Positions 1-9,196 of a DNA stretch of 36,005 nucleotides are shown piece after piece (the first letter of the stretch is position 1; each line of letters opens with the position of its first letter). Under the pieces are notes generated by a model. It searched no databases, was not told where the DNA came from, and was given only the letters and a program-made list of their open reading frames with translations. This DNA is from Coleofasciculus sp. FACHB-T130 (lineage in GTDB: Bacteria; Cyanobacteriota; Cyanobacteriia; Cyanobacteriales; FACHB-T130): positions 1 through 36,005 of the forward strand of contig NZ_JACJOG010000052.1 in NCBI RefSeq assembly GCF_014695375.1. The letters are read 5' to 3'. The position numbers were made by a program, and so were the translations under genes.

Positions 1-116
1 TGAGGACTGAGGACTGAGGACTGAGGACTGAGGACTGAGGACTGAGGACTGAGGACTGAGGACTGAGGACTGAGGACTGAGGACTGAGGACTGAGGACTG
101 AGGACTGAGGACTGAG
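1..116. repeat. Heptanucleotide tandem array (TGAGGAC)n
   Basis: Perfect head-to-tail copies of the 7-mer TGAGGAC run from the first base of the window to position 116 (about 16.6 copies), then break at TGAGTAA. The array starts at the window edge, so its true length is unknown. Short tandem heptamers are a known class of intergenic repeat in filamentous cyanobacteria (STRR). There is no spacer structure, so it is not a CRISPR array. It lies upstream of cobQ; no regulatory role is shown. Confidence 0.97.
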
Positions 117-153
117 TAAGAATTTTTCCCTGCCCCCCTGTTTTGTGCCTTTC

Positions 154-177
154 GCCTGCTTGCCTGCTTGCCTGCTC
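154..177. repeat. Three tandem copies of an 8-mer (GCCTGCTT)
   Basis: Three adjacent 8-mers, GCCTGCTT twice then GCCTGCTC, lie just upstream of cobQ in a pyrimidine-rich leader (121-190). This is a low-complexity tract next to the heptamer array. No clear Shine-Dalgarno sequence precedes the cobQ ATG. Confidence 0.85.
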
Positions 178-202
178 TTCCCTATAACCCCAAACTATTA
201 AA

Positions 203-1708
203 ATGAAAGCGATTATGGTCGTGGGAACCACATCCCACGCAGGAAAATCTCTACTAACCGCAGCACTTTGCCGGATTCTATCTCGGCGCGGCTGGCGAGT
301 ATCTCCCTTTAAAGCGCAGAATATGGCGCTGAATGCTTACGTAACGCCCACTGGAGGAGAAATTGGTTATGCCCAGGCAGTGCAAGCTTGGGCTGCGGGA
401 GTAACGCCCTGGGTGGAGATGAACCCAATTTTACTCAAGCCCCAAGGGGACATGACTTCCCAGGTGATTATCAAGGGCAGATCCGTCGGGCAAGTGGGTG
501 CTGCGGAGTACTACGAGCAGTATTTTGATATAGGTTGGCAGGCAATTGAAGAATCGCTGCAACGTCTTTCCGAAGAATTTGACTTACTGGTCTGTGAGGG
601 AGCGGGTAGCCCAGCGGAGATTAACCTTAAGCACCGCGACATGGCGAATATGCGGGTCGCGAAGCATTTAAATGCCTCAACCTTGCTGGTCGTGGATATC
701 GACCGGGGGGGCGCTTTTGCCCATGTAGTGGGTACTCTGGAGTTGCTGGAGAAGGAAGAACGGGCGCTGATTAAGGGGATTGTCATTAATAAATTCCGAG
801 GACAGCGATCGCTCTTAGACTCCGGCATCACCTGGCTAGAAGAACGCACCGGCATTCCCGTTGCAGGTGTCATTCCCTGGATCGATCAAGCTTTGCCCGC
901 CGAAGATTCCCTAGATTTGTTTGAGCGTCGCACGACCAAATCTCACAGCGATCTCACCATTGCCATCATCCGCCTTCCCCGGATTTCTAACTTCACCGAT
1001 TTTGACCCCCTAGAAGCAGAATCCAGCGTTACGGTGAAATACATTAGCCCCAGAGAACCCTTGGGACATCCGGATGCCGTGATTATTCCAGGTTCCAAAA
1101 CCACCATCGCTGACTTGATGCTGCTGCAAAAAACCGGCATGGCGCAGGCAATTCAAAATTACGCCGCAGCAGGCGGTACTATTCTGGGAATCTGCGGCGG
1201 TTTCCAGATGCTAGGCAAATTTTTAGCCGATCCTGAAGGAATTGAAGGTGAAACCGGACGTTACAAAGGTCTGGAATTGTTACCCGTAAAAACCGTAATT
1301 ACCGCCCAAAAAATTGCCCGCCAACGACTCGTAACTTCTAACTATCCTCAAACTGGTTTACCCGTCGCCGGTTATGAAATCCATCAAGGGCGCACGCGGC
1401 TGTTGGATTCAGAGGAAGGAATGGGGGCATCCGGACACGCACCCAAGCAATACTCCTACAAAACCCTATTTGACGATCCGAGTTTAGGGATTGTCGATGC
1501 TACTCAATCCGTTGTGGGCACTTATCTCCACGGTCTTTTTGATAATGGCCCTTGGCGAAGAGCCTGGTTAAATCACCTACGGCAGCAACGGGGACTTCCA
1601 TCTCTCCCCACAGGCGTCGCCAACTACCGCGAACACCGAGAAACCATTCTGGATTCGCTGGCAGATACGGTGGAAGCTCACCTAGATTTAAACCCTATTT
1701 TGTCTTAA
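203..1708 (+). CDS. cobQ: Cobyric acid synthase CobQ
   Basis: Glutamine-dependent amidase that makes cobyric acid by amidating the b, d, e and g side chains of the corrin ring in B12 (in cyanobacteria usually pseudo-B12) synthesis; cytosolic. The 501 residues match the usual family length. The N-terminal half is a dethiobiotin-synthetase-like ATPase with the opening TTSHAGKS P-loop and the FKAQNMALNAYVT motif. The C-terminal half is a class I glutamine amidotransferase with LGICGGFQMLG, placing the nucleophile at about Cys331, and GTYLHGLF, placing the catalytic His at about 443. The ATG at 203 gives a natural N-terminus (MKAIMVVGTTS). It is followed after 73 bases by a ferredoxin and a membrane protease on the same strand. 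The assignment is secure; co-transcription with the next genes is doubtful because a strong hairpin lies between them. Confidence 0.97.
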   Translation: MKAIMVVGTTSHAGKSLLTAALCRILSRRGWRVSPFKAQNMALNAYVTPTGGEIGYAQAVQAWAAGVTPWVEMNPILLKPQGDMTSQVIIKGRSVGQVGAAEYYEQYFDIGWQAIEESLQRLSEEFDLLVCEGAGSPAEINLKHRDMANMRVAKHLNASTLLVVDIDRGGAFAHVVGTLELLEKEERALIKGIVINKFRGQRSLLDSGITWLEERTGIPVAGVIPWIDQALPAEDSLDLFERRTTKSHSDLTIAIIRLPRISNFTDFDPLEAESSVTVKYISPREPLGHPDAVIIPGSKTTIADLMLLQKTGMAQAIQNYAAAGGTILGICGGFQMLGKFLADPEGIEGETGRYKGLELLPVKTVITAQKIARQRLVTSNYPQTGLPVAGYEIHQGRTRLLDSEEGMGASGHAPKQYSYKTLFDDPSLGIVDATQSVVGTYLHGLFDNGPWRRAWLNHLRQQRGLPSLPTGVANYREHRETILDSLADTVEAHLDLNPILS

Positions 1709-1711
1709 GGC

Positions 1712-1772
1712 ATGGGTAATGGGTCATTGCTTTTCACCCATTACCCATTAGCAAATACCCATTACCCATTAC
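1712..1772. repeat. Perfect 13-bp inverted repeat made of CCCATTA heptamers
   Basis: ATGGGTAATGGGT (1712-1724) and ACCCATTACCCAT (1736-1748) form a perfect 13-bp stem with an 11-base loop that contains TTTT. Two further ACCCATT heptamers follow up to 1772. It fills the gap between cobQ and the ferredoxin gene. It could act as a terminator or mRNA-processing hairpin for cobQ, but no U-run follows the stem. The heptamer composition links it to dispersed cyanobacterial repeats. Confidence 0.8.
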
Positions 1773-1781
1773 CAACTACTG

Positions 1782-2021
1782 ATGAGCGTAAGTGTACTTT
1801 TTTTACCTGACGAGATTGCGGTTGACGCTGAGGTAGGAGAAGCGTTATTACAGGTAGCAGAACGGGCTGGGGTGTTCATTCCCACCGGGTGCCTGATGGG
1901 TTCGTGTCACGCCTGCGAAGTGGAGGTAGCGGACGGACATACCATCTGTGCTTGTATCACAGCAGTACCGGCAGGGTGCGAACAATTAACAATCAATCTC
2001 TACGTTGACCCCGCCTGGTAG
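1782..2021 (+). CDS. Short 2Fe-2S ferredoxin
   Basis: A 79-residue, acidic, plant-type (beta-grasp) ferredoxin, probably a soluble one-electron carrier. The cluster loop is visible as GC-LMGS-C-HA-C, that is C37-x4-C42-x2-C45. Two further cysteines, C56 and C58 in the ICACI segment, are candidates for the fourth ligand, and C66 follows. The spacing from the third to the fourth cysteine is therefore much shorter than the roughly 29 residues of PetF, so this is a truncated or variant ferredoxin and not the photosynthetic PetF. The end of the gene is 27 bases before the M50 protease ORF, so the two may be co-transcribed. The electron partner cannot be told from sequence. Confidence 0.88.
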   Translation: MSVSVLFLPDEIAVDAEVGEALLQVAERAGVFIPTGCLMGSCHACEVEVADGHTICACITAVPAGCEQLTINLYVDPAW

Positions 2022-2048
2022 CAAACTACACACAGGGTTGGGCCGTTA

Positions 2049-3704
2049 ATGGAATATTTGCTTTACGGATTAGCAGTCTATGGGTTGCTAGTAGCGTGCC
2101 GCTACTTGATTTTTTTTCAGCGACTTTTAGGCTTGACTCTACAGTACATCGATTACGAAATTCGGAGCGGCGAGGAAATCCCTACTTATATCAAAGATTT
2201 ATTTGAGATTCCGTTGCCAGAACTTGAAAAGCTAGGGTTTCAGTTCCATTCCTATTTCAGCTTTAATGACATTTACCTGGATGTCTCGAAAAGCTGGGGG
2301 ATGGTGCTATACAACGAGGCATTTAAAACATTCGCTAATGTAAACATTCGTAGCCTACCGGAATCGGTGAGGCTGTTTACGATCGAGTTTCTTACCTTTT
2401 TTGAGGATGGTCTCCTATTACACACGATGAATGGACAGGCTTTCGGGGTGATTGGAGAAATACCCAATACCATTCTCCAAGATCCTTACGCGGTGGAAAC
2501 CCAAGAGCAGTGGCAAGTCCATCAAGGCAAGCTTGAGCATTTGGCACTTGCAAAAACGCCCGTCGCGATGTCATCAAAAGCGTTTATTGAGAGATTGCGA
2601 TCGCATCATGTCACCTACATAGACAGCTTGGTGAAATCAGGGCAGCTGTCACCGATTAGAGGAACGGAACTGCTAGAACTCAATCTCAGTGCTGCGATGA
2701 AAACAGCTATCAAGATGGGGCGGGATAGCGGCAAGTATACAACTCTGGTCAAAAAGTGGACGCAAAAGGCAAAAACAGAACCCTATCGGTATGTGGAGAT
2801 TCCTTCGGCGGTGGAAGTGGAGGGATTCCGCCGCATGGAACGAATCGAACGGGGACGTGCCAGAAAGGGGATAAAGTCGTGGTTGTTGCTTGGCAGTTTG
2901 GTCGTGTTTGCTATCTCGTTCACGCCATTTTTCGACTTGCAGACACTGCTGATTCTCATCGGCGTCCTGTTTTTGCACGAACTAGGGCACTTTTTGACGA
3001 TGAGAGGCTGTGGCTATAAAGATACATCGATTTTCTTCTTGCCCTTATTTGGTGCTGCGGCTTCCGGACGCAAAGACAATGCGACGATTCGGGAAAAATT
3101 TCTAGTTTTGCTGGCGGGGCCGGTTCCGGGGATAATCTTAGGAGTTGCGATCGCGCTGGCAATTCCCGATTCTCTCCAGCGTTCCCTAGGGTTGCAAGAA
3201 GTAATCAGCTTTCTGGTCATTATTAACTACTTTAATCTACTTCCTATCTTGCCCTTGGATGGAGGACGCATCCTAGATTTATTAATATTTTCCCGCCATC
3301 CCTACACCGATGTTTTGTTCAAACTTTTCGCCGTCGGGTTGCTAGTTTTTATCGGCATGAGTCCGGGGACTGGTATTTTTCTTTTCCTCGGATTTTTGAT
3401 TGCGTTTAGCATCCCTGCTAGCTTTCGCAGTGCCAAGATTCTGAAGATCCTGCGGCGAGAACTGCCCCAATCAACTGACGATTCTGATAGCGTACTGATG
3501 GCTATTTTCCTGACGCTCAAAAAGTCTGGTTACGGTTCCCTACCGTTTGCTCAGAAGTACAGAATGGTCAAAGATATTGCCCAACGCTGTCGGGAATCCC
3601 ATTCCAGTTGGGGAACCAGGCTGTTGTTGTTAGGCGTGTATTTGATGTGCTTATTTGGCGGATTGGTGATTGCGTTTGTCACGCTGCTACCGCAAAGTTC
3701 TTGA
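2049..3704 (+). CDS. M50 (site-2 protease type) membrane metallopeptidase
   Basis: An intramembrane zinc protease-like protein of 551 residues. The first 270 residues are largely soluble after one N-terminal hydrophobic stretch. From about residue 275 a multi-pass membrane core follows. The zinc site HELGH is at 310-314 and the second signature, LPLDGGRIL, carries the expected Asp at about 404. Both catalytic motifs are intact, so activity is plausible. Family members cut membrane-bound regulators or anti-sigma factors; the substrate here is unknown. The long N-terminal extension is typical of cyanobacterial homologues and has no domain I recognise. A final transmembrane helix ends the protein. 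It sits directly downstream of the small ferredoxin. Confidence 0.9.
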   Translation: MEYLLYGLAVYGLLVACRYLIFFQRLLGLTLQYIDYEIRSGEEIPTYIKDLFEIPLPELEKLGFQFHSYFSFNDIYLDVSKSWGMVLYNEAFKTFANVNIRSLPESVRLFTIEFLTFFEDGLLLHTMNGQAFGVIGEIPNTILQDPYAVETQEQWQVHQGKLEHLALAKTPVAMSSKAFIERLRSHHVTYIDSLVKSGQLSPIRGTELLELNLSAAMKTAIKMGRDSGKYTTLVKKWTQKAKTEPYRYVEIPSAVEVEGFRRMERIERGRARKGIKSWLLLGSLVVFAISFTPFFDLQTLLILIGVLFLHELGHFLTMRGCGYKDTSIFFLPLFGAAASGRKDNATIREKFLVLLAGPVPGIILGVAIALAIPDSLQRSLGLQEVISFLVIINYFNLLPILPLDGGRILDLLIFSRHPYTDVLFKLFAVGLLVFIGMSPGTGIFLFLGFLIAFSIPASFRSAKILKILRRELPQSTDDSDSVLMAIFLTLKKSGYGSLPFAQKYRMVKDIAQRCRESHSSWGTRLLLLGVYLMCLFGGLVIAFVTLLPQSS

Positions 3705-3794
3705 ACCGCGAAGATGGAAAATGCGATCGCTCTTCCGTCTCTTTCTCAATATACCCCTCTAAAATCTCCCTAAAGTTTTGAGAAGGGGTGATGA

Positions 3795-4244
3795 CTACTG
3801 AGTTTTAGCTTGGGAGTTAATGGCGTATTCTCGAAACCGATCCAAATCGGCTTGGATAGTCGATTCGACAACGCGCCCCAGGAAGAGATTATCCATTAAC
3901 CTGCCCAGCCAACCGGGAATGGCGTAAGCCACCGTTAGCTTAACAATGCTACTGCCGTGTCGGTCATAAAAGCGAATCGCACCCCGATTGGGTAATCCAC
4001 CAACAGATTCCCATTGGATAATCTGGTTAGGCACCTTTTTGACGATACGGGCAAGCCAAGTGAATTCTAAGCCACCCGTGGCTAGTTTCCAGCGCGACAA
4101 GGTTGGGTCATTATCCAGAACTGTAACCGAGTCAATCCACTTCATCCATCGAGGCATTTGCTCCAGATCGGACCAAAGGTTCCACACCTCGTCAATGGGA
4201 ACCGGCACCTCTACCTGCACGCTATGCTCTAGCCACTCAGCCAT
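3795..4244 (-). CDS. SRPBCC (polyketide cyclase/START-like) protein
   Basis: A 149-residue helix-grip protein. The opening EHSVQVEVPVPIDEVWNLWSD segment and the WMKWIDSV turn are typical of the Polyketide_cyc2/COQ10-like branch of SRPBCC proteins, which bind hydrophobic ligands in a cavity. It starts 49 bases downstream of the zeta-carotene desaturase stop codon on the same strand, so the two are very likely one transcript. That neighbourhood suggests a role linked to carotenoids or another lipid ligand, but this is inference. Length is normal and no defect is visible. Confidence 0.88.
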   Translation of the reverse strand: MAEWLEHSVQVEVPVPIDEVWNLWSDLEQMPRWMKWIDSVTVLDNDPTLSRWKLATGGLEFTWLARIVKKVPNQIIQWESVGGLPNRGAIRFYDRHGSSIVKLTVAYAIPGWLGRLMDNLFLGRVVESTIQADLDRFREYAINSQAKTQ

Positions 4245-4293
4245 TTACTTCTTTTCTTCCTCTGCTATAGCCGCGTTTTTGCGGTTTATTCCT

Positions 4294-5763
4294 CTAAACC
4301 GCCGACAGTTGGCTCTTACCCTTTATTTCCTGCACATTTTCTAAAATCGCTTTTGCTGCCTGACGCCCAGACAGGGTTGCCCCTTCCATACTATCGATGT
4401 AATCTTGCTGAGTATAGCTACCTGCAAGGAAGAAATTGGCGATTGGCGTCTTCTGAGGAGGACGATAGGGGTCCATGCCAGGGGCTTCGCGATAGAGAGA
4501 CTGAGCCAGCTTCACCACACTGTACCAAGTCATGTTCAAATCGCGGGAGGAAGGGAATAGCTCGTGTACTTGCTTGAGGACGTGTTGAGCGATCGCTTCG
4601 TTACTTTCCTTGATAAACGGATCTCCCGGCGTTAGCACCAACTGCAACAACGAACCTTGTCCCTCACGGTAATAATCAGAGGGACTCGTTAAAGCTAAAT
4701 CTGCAAAGCAGGAAAAGTCGGCATCCGCTGTATAAAGCAGATTATCAATTCCGGCAGCATGATGCACTTGGTGTCTTTCTTCGGCATCGTGCAACTCAGT
4801 CACCCAGCCATCAAACCGCAGCTGCACTGTCGCGACGGGCACTGTATCCAGCTTATAAATATTGTCAAATTCCGACCATTGACGCCACGCTTGCGGCAAA
4901 ACGCGCTGAATTCCGGGCACATCGCAGGCGCAGACATAAGCATCGGCGGTGATGGTTTCTTCAGTTTCGCCTTTAGCAATCAGTAAGCCAGTTACTCGCG
5001 TCTCATTGCCTTCGCCAGTATATTGAATTTCTCTTACCCGGCGACGAGTGTGAATTTTCGCGCCTCGGGCTTCTATGTATTCAATAATCGGCTTGTGCAG
5101 ATACTCGGAGGGAGAACCTTCCAGCATTCGCAGCACCGATGCCTCGGTTCTAGCAGCAAACATCTGAAAGATGGTCAGCATACAACGAGCAGAAATATTT
5201 TCGCAATCAATGAATCCAAGTGCATAAGCAATTGGGTTCCACATCCGCTTGATGCTGCCATTACTGCCACCGTGACTGCGAAACCAATCGGCAAAGCTAA
5301 TTTTATCGAGAGCGCGAATTGTTTTCATCGAACCCTCGAAGTCTACCAAGCCGCGCACGATGGTACTGCTGCCAAGGGCGATCGCATTCTGTACTTTATC
5401 CTGCAATGACAGCTGCGATGTTGTAAAAAATGCTTTTAATCCGTTGAAAGGCGCACCCGTGATGAAGCGAAAATCCAAGGCACCTGTGACGCCTCCTTGA
5501 TTGATAAAGGTGTGGATATGTTCTTTCAGGCGCAAATTGTCACCTGCCCCCACCTTCTTCATCAATTGAAATAGCTGGTAGTAGTTCCCAAAAAAGACGT
5601 GCAATCCCATCTCAACGTGATTGCCGTCGGCATCCACCCAACTGCCGACCTTACCCCCCACAAACGGACGAGACTCAAAGATTTCGACTTCGCAACCGGC
5701 ATCGACTAAATCGACTGCCGCTGCCATTCCAGCCAATCCTGCCCCGACGATTGCAACCCGCAT
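4294..5763 (-). CDS. zds: Zeta-carotene desaturase (CrtQ/ZDS, plant type)
   Basis: FAD enzyme that desaturates zeta-carotene through neurosporene to lycopene in the carotenoid pathway; associated with photosynthetic membranes. The protein opens with the dinucleotide-binding motif [12 protein letters not shown], followed by the EIFES/GGKVGSW region, and ends with the C-terminal FAD motif [19 protein letters not shown]. Length (489 residues) fits the family. An upstream in-frame ATG at 5781 exists, but the start at 5763 places the beta-strand and GxGxxG motif at the N-terminus as in homologues. The SRPBCC gene follows on the same transcript. This is the plant/cyanobacterial ZDS type, not the bacterial CrtI type. 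Confidence 0.95.
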   Translation of the reverse strand: MRVAIVGAGLAGMAAAVDLVDAGCEVEIFESRPFVGGKVGSWVDADGNHVEMGLHVFFGNYYQLFQLMKKVGAGDNLRLKEHIHTFINQGGVTGALDFRFITGAPFNGLKAFFTTSQLSLQDKVQNAIALGSSTIVRGLVDFEGSMKTIRALDKISFADWFRSHGGSNGSIKRMWNPIAYALGFIDCENISARCMLTIFQMFAARTEASVLRMLEGSPSEYLHKPIIEYIEARGAKIHTRRRVREIQYTGEGNETRVTGLLIAKGETEETITADAYVCACDVPGIQRVLPQAWRQWSEFDNIYKLDTVPVATVQLRFDGWVTELHDAEERHQVHHAAGIDNLLYTADADFSCFADLALTSPSDYYREGQGSLLQLVLTPGDPFIKESNEAIAQHVLKQVHELFPSSRDLNMTWYSVVKLAQSLYREAPGMDPYRPPQKTPIANFFLAGSYTQQDYIDSMEGATLSGRQAAKAILENVQEIKGKSQLSAV

Positions 5764-5900
5764 GCCATCTGTCCTTCTCAATTTCTTTACAAAGTTTAAC
5801 AGGTGACAGCAGAAGATTACCGATTTTCATCGCTTGGATTAAGGAATTAGGTATTGGCGATCGCTCACGGCGTCCCCATGTCCTCTAGGCCTTTGCCGCT

Positions 5901-7553
5901 TCACTCGAACTCAAACTGCGGCATCAGCTGGAGCATCCCCAATCCTAAATCTTTACTAGAGAGCGATCGCGCTTCAAATAAAGCCATCATGTCGCCTAGC
6001 TGAGGATTTCCCCTAGATGCGCCTTTTAGCCCCCTAGCCACAATCAAGCCACAGTAGCCTTTGGTTTTCTTACAACGCTGATCCCATTTGCGACGAGCTT
6101 CGCTATGAATCGGATCGTCTTCTTGAAATTCACCAAACAGGTACATATTGCCATTTTCTGTTTGGAGAATTCCCAAGTCATAGCGATCGCCTTCAAAAGG
6201 ATCTTCTCCCGGATTAAAGCAAATTCCCTTTAACCCTCCCGCGCTTTGGATTTGCTCAATCAATTCCTTTGCCTTGGGACGGGAAGTTTGAATCAAAACC
6301 ACTGGCATTCCCTCTCCCGCCGCGATCGCTTCCTTCGCTTGATAGCAATCAACGGTTTTACGCAGCAACTCTACTTTGTCCCAAGTCATCATCCCCAAGC
6401 TGAGGAAAGAATCTTTGGGCACTAAGTCATCCCGCAGGGGCAGCATCATCTCTTCGAGATCGCTGTCTTCCTCCTCTGCCAACCCTGCCACCTCTGCCAT
6501 GTCAAACAGTTCCGTCGCCACATCGGGAACCGTTGCCACCTTAACGGGAATCGATTTTTGCAGATCCGCCTCTAGCGGCGCGGCGATGCGGTAGCGTTTG
6601 CTCAAGGTAGGGAATTTCTCTGCTGCCAGCTGGCGATTGGATGCTCGGAAAAAGCGATGGAGGGCTTCGAGTGCCACGTAAACTGCGATCGCTTCTTCCT
6701 CATATAAAAAGGGTCGCATCCCCTCTAACGGATGCACATTTCCAAAATTGGGTTGAATTTCTGAAAGCGGCAAGTCAGCTAAATCAATGCCTTCGTCCTC
6801 TTCATCTTCGTCTAAGGAATCTTCAGCCTGCTCGAAGGTGACAAACAAGCAATCTTGCCCTAAAAATGCTTCTTCTAGCTCCTCAAAAGACTCTTTTGCC
6901 AAAACCGACGAGCGAAACCGTTTCAGAGAGTCCAGAGAGCGATACAACAAAATGCCGTACTCCATGCCCAGCATCCCCATCACCGAGGCGTACAGCGTCT
7001 CCACATCCCACTGATTTAGCTCAATTGAGATAATCTGGTGATCGGCAAGCAGTTCCCAAGGTGCATCGTCCCAAATTTCATAAGCTTTTTGCACCAGTAA
7101 CTCGGCATATTCAGGCGGTAGTTTGGGGGGGCGAGTGCTGGTGATTTCTTGGAACCCGCGAAATAGTTCGTCAATCAGGGGCAGTTCTGGTACATAATCA
7201 ACAGCAATGTCTAGATCCTGAAGAACACCCCGCAGGTAGAACTGAAGTTCTCTGTGTCGGACTACAATTTTCTGAGGACGGGATGGCTTGGCAGGGCTGT
7301 GGGGATGTTCCATTGCTCGCAGCAGGGCGCGAACAACGGCTTCCGGCCCAGTCTCGGAAGTTACGACATCCATCGCTCGAACCATTCCTTCGACGCCATC
7401 CACCCAAACAATGCATTCGCTGTCTGTCTGAGTATCCGACTCTAAGCTTTGCGCCATCCCAGCAGATAATCGACGGCGATCGCCTTCCCAGACGCTAGGA
7501 ATTTGTTGTAAAGTTTGCAGCCGACGAGACGTGGAGCGAGTGAGAACAGACAT
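5901..7553 (-). CDS. Conserved cyanobacterial protein of unknown function (DUF6930-like, tentative)
   Basis: A soluble, acidic 550-residue protein with no signal peptide or membrane segment. The N-terminal 150 residues read as an alpha/beta domain (ECIVWVDGVEGMVRAMDVV, then KIVVRHRELQFYLRGVL) and resemble proteins annotated with DUF6930; that name is from memory and tentative. The middle contains an acidic linker (EDSLDEDEEDEGIDLADLPL). The C-terminal 170 residues form a second alpha/beta domain that includes RKTVDCYQAKEAIAAGEGMPVVL. No catalytic motif is evident. It is divergent from the A-type Fe-S carrier gene across a 298-bp intergenic region. ORF integrity over 1.65 kb and a good start (ATG at 7553) make it a real gene; function is unknown. 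Confidence 0.8.
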   Translation of the reverse strand: MSVLTRSTSRRLQTLQQIPSVWEGDRRRLSAGMAQSLESDTQTDSECIVWVDGVEGMVRAMDVVTSETGPEAVVRALLRAMEHPHSPAKPSRPQKIVVRHRELQFYLRGVLQDLDIAVDYVPELPLIDELFRGFQEITSTRPPKLPPEYAELLVQKAYEIWDDAPWELLADHQIISIELNQWDVETLYASVMGMLGMEYGILLYRSLDSLKRFRSSVLAKESFEELEEAFLGQDCLFVTFEQAEDSLDEDEEDEGIDLADLPLSEIQPNFGNVHPLEGMRPFLYEEEAIAVYVALEALHRFFRASNRQLAAEKFPTLSKRYRIAAPLEADLQKSIPVKVATVPDVATELFDMAEVAGLAEEEDSDLEEMMLPLRDDLVPKDSFLSLGMMTWDKVELLRKTVDCYQAKEAIAAGEGMPVVLIQTSRPKAKELIEQIQSAGGLKGICFNPGEDPFEGDRYDLGILQTENGNMYLFGEFQEDDPIHSEARRKWDQRCKKTKGYCGLIVARGLKGASRGNPQLGDMMALFEARSLSSKDLGLGMLQLMPQFEFE

Positions 7554-7851
7554 AGACTATGCCAACTGGGGGAACAACACACCGTGCGCTTTGTAGATCC
7601 TCATTTTAAATACTAATCGCCTCTCTGCCGTCCTCCTCTAAACTAATGCTTGGCAGTGATGAAAGCACCACAATACAATCCTTGCGCGATCGCTCTATCT
7701 AACCTCAACGCCTAATCGTTAACATAAATAATAAAAAGCTTTTCGCTTCGCCGGTCTGCGGTTAAGTTAAGAATCTTCGATAAAATTGACCTAGTGGACT
7801 GGCTTCCTCAAGTCGTCTAGATAAAACACCAAATTAGGAGTCGAGAGCGCC
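7554..7851. promoter_or_regulatory. Divergent intergenic region, likely promoters for both flanking genes
   Basis: 298 bp lie between two divergently oriented genes. It is AT-rich around 7710-7740 (ACATAAATAATAAAAAGC) and contains one HIP1-like site near 7686. A GATAAAAT box near 7778 could be a -10 element for the Fe-S carrier gene on the plus strand, and AGGAG at 7837-7841 is its ribosome binding site. No strong inverted repeat or RNA gene was recognised. The promoter calls are weak. Confidence 0.35.
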
Positions 7852-8208
7852 ATGACACAAGCTACTCAATCGCAAAAACGCGGCATCCAGTTAAGCGAAT
7901 CTGCCCTCAAACACGTTCTCTCTCTGCGGGAGAAACAAGGCAAGGATCTGTGCCTGCGAGTTGGCGTCCGCCAAGGTGGCTGCTCTGGAATGTCGTACAT
8001 GATGGATTTTGAAGAGCCTAGTCAAATTCGGGACAATGATGAAGTCTACGACTACGATGGCTTCAAAATTGTCTGCGATCCCAAGAGTATGCTATACCTC
8101 TATGGTCTGATGCTGGACTATAGCGATGCCATGATTGGCGGTGGCTTCCAATTTACAAACCCCAATGCTGCTCAAAGCTGTGGCTGCGGTAAGTCATTTG
8201 GAGTCTAA
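7852..8208 (+). CDS. A-type iron-sulfur carrier (IscA/SufA/HesB family)
   Basis: A 118-residue Fe-S cluster carrier or scaffold that helps mature Fe-S proteins. The three conserved cysteines are C44 in QGGCSGMSY and C110/C112 in the SCGCGKSF tail. AGGAG sits 10 bases before the ATG at 7852. The protein includes the family [15 protein letters not shown] helix and the acidic [12 protein letters not shown] strand. Cyanobacteria commonly carry two such proteins (SufA and IscA); which one this is cannot be settled from sequence. A TPR protein follows after about 200 bases and a hairpin. Confidence 0.95.
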   Translation: MTQATQSQKRGIQLSESALKHVLSLREKQGKDLCLRVGVRQGGCSGMSYMMDFEEPSQIRDNDEVYDYDGFKIVCDPKSMLYLYGLMLDYSDAMIGGGFQFTNPNAAQSCGCGKSFGV

Positions 8209-8268
8209 GTCATTTGCATTTGGTGTCTAAGTTCAAGCTTGGCTTACAGTTTGTAAAAACTTCTGATT

Positions 8269-8295
8269 GGAAAGCAGGTATCCCGCCTGCTTTCC
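8269..8295. terminator. Strong hairpin between the Fe-S carrier and TPR genes
   Basis: GGAAAGCAGG (8269-8278) and CCTGCTTTCC (8286-8295) form a perfect 10-bp stem with a 7-base loop, 60 bases after the Fe-S carrier stop codon. No U-run follows, so it could be a cyanobacterial-type terminator without U tract, or a stabilising or processing hairpin. Confidence 0.5.
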
Positions 8296-8412
8296 AGATA
8301 AGGGTGGATTCAACCCCCCATTGCCCCGTAAAATAACGCATCCGGCGAAGAGAGCGTCGCTATCTAGCCCGCCATCCGCTACGCGATCGCTAACATCTTT
8401 CATCTTTCAGAA

Positions 8413-8832
8413 ATGACCGAGCCAATTAACGACCTTTTTGACAATGGCCTAGAACGCTATAAAGCGGGAGAAGGCCCGGATACTTTGCTTCCTGTTTTCA
8501 AGGATATTTGCGATCGCGCCCCTAAACTCACTGCTGCCTGGATTTGCCTGTCGTGGCTGTATCTGTTGGACGATCAAGCCACTCTGGCCTACAAAGCCGC
8601 TCAAAAAGCTGTTAAGTTAAATCCCCAAGATCCCCAGGCTCACATTAACCTAGTTCTGGCAATGCTTGAAGAAGGGAAAACCGGCGTCCGGCAACACATT
8701 GAAGAGGCTCAGCGATCTCTGGCGATTAATCCAGAATTACGCCCCGATATCCAAGAAAGTATTGAGGATGGATTAGCGAGAAAACCCGACTGGAAGGGTT
8801 TAAATCGGGTAAAAAACTGGTTGTTTACCTAA
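8413..8832 (+). CDS. Small TPR-repeat protein
   Basis: A 139-residue soluble protein with about two to three tetratricopeptide repeats. The clearest runs from AAWICLSWLYLLDDQATLAY to AAQKAVKLNPQDPQAHINLV, with a second ending SLAINPELRPDIQ. TPR units mediate protein-protein contacts. No catalytic domain, signal peptide or membrane segment is seen. It lies downstream of the A-type Fe-S carrier on the same strand, but the 204-bp gap and hairpin make co-transcription uncertain. The partner is unknown. Confidence 0.82.
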   Translation: MTEPINDLFDNGLERYKAGEGPDTLLPVFKDICDRAPKLTAAWICLSWLYLLDDQATLAYKAAQKAVKLNPQDPQAHINLVLAMLEEGKTGVRQHIEEAQRSLAINPELRPDIQESIEDGLARKPDWKGLNRVKNWLFT

Positions 8833-8852
8833 TTGGAAATTGTCCTCAGAAT

Positions 8853-8889
8853 CCCTAACTTTGAAAGTAAAATATTGAAGAAGTTAGGG
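8853..8889 (+). terminator. Possible terminator of the TPR gene
   Basis: CCCTAACTT (8853-8861) and AAGTTAGGG (8881-8889) pair perfectly (9 bp) with a 19-base AT-rich loop, 20 bases after the TPR stop codon, followed by CTTTTC. The stem and short T-run fit a weak intrinsic terminator; the large loop lowers confidence. Confidence 0.55.
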
Positions 8890-9196
8890 CTTTTCAGGAT
8901 ATAATTATTTAATTAAACATGAATAATATATTTTAAATAATGGAATACTAACCATTATAAAAAAAGCATAACTATCCCATTATAAAAGTATACCATTCGT
9001 GGGCGAAGAGGAAGAGAAAATAGGTACAATATTTTGTAAATCGCATTAATAAATCATAGTTAGATGCGCCGCTTAGAAACAAAAACAAAGCGCCCTCGCT
9101 ATACTAATTTGGGATATCTAATCTCACGATCGCCCTGAGATTAGCACCGCATCAATCAATTCTTTTGTTTTAGTTCTTTTTTTTGAGATTTCCTCC
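8890..9196. other. AT-rich intergenic region with a 9-bp inverted repeat
   Basis: About 300 bp before the M48 protease gene. 8900-9060 is unusually AT-rich for this genome and has no ORF I can support. Near its end, CTAATCTCA (9118-9126) and TGAGATTAG (9136-9144) form a perfect 9-bp inverted repeat around a 9-base loop that includes CGATCG. With no U-run after it, it is a candidate operator or leader hairpin for the protease gene. No RNA gene is recognised. Confidence 0.5.

Noticed and set aside
1-116. Repeat array as CRISPR
   Set aside because: Units are 7 bp head-to-tail with no spacers; it is a simple tandem repeat.
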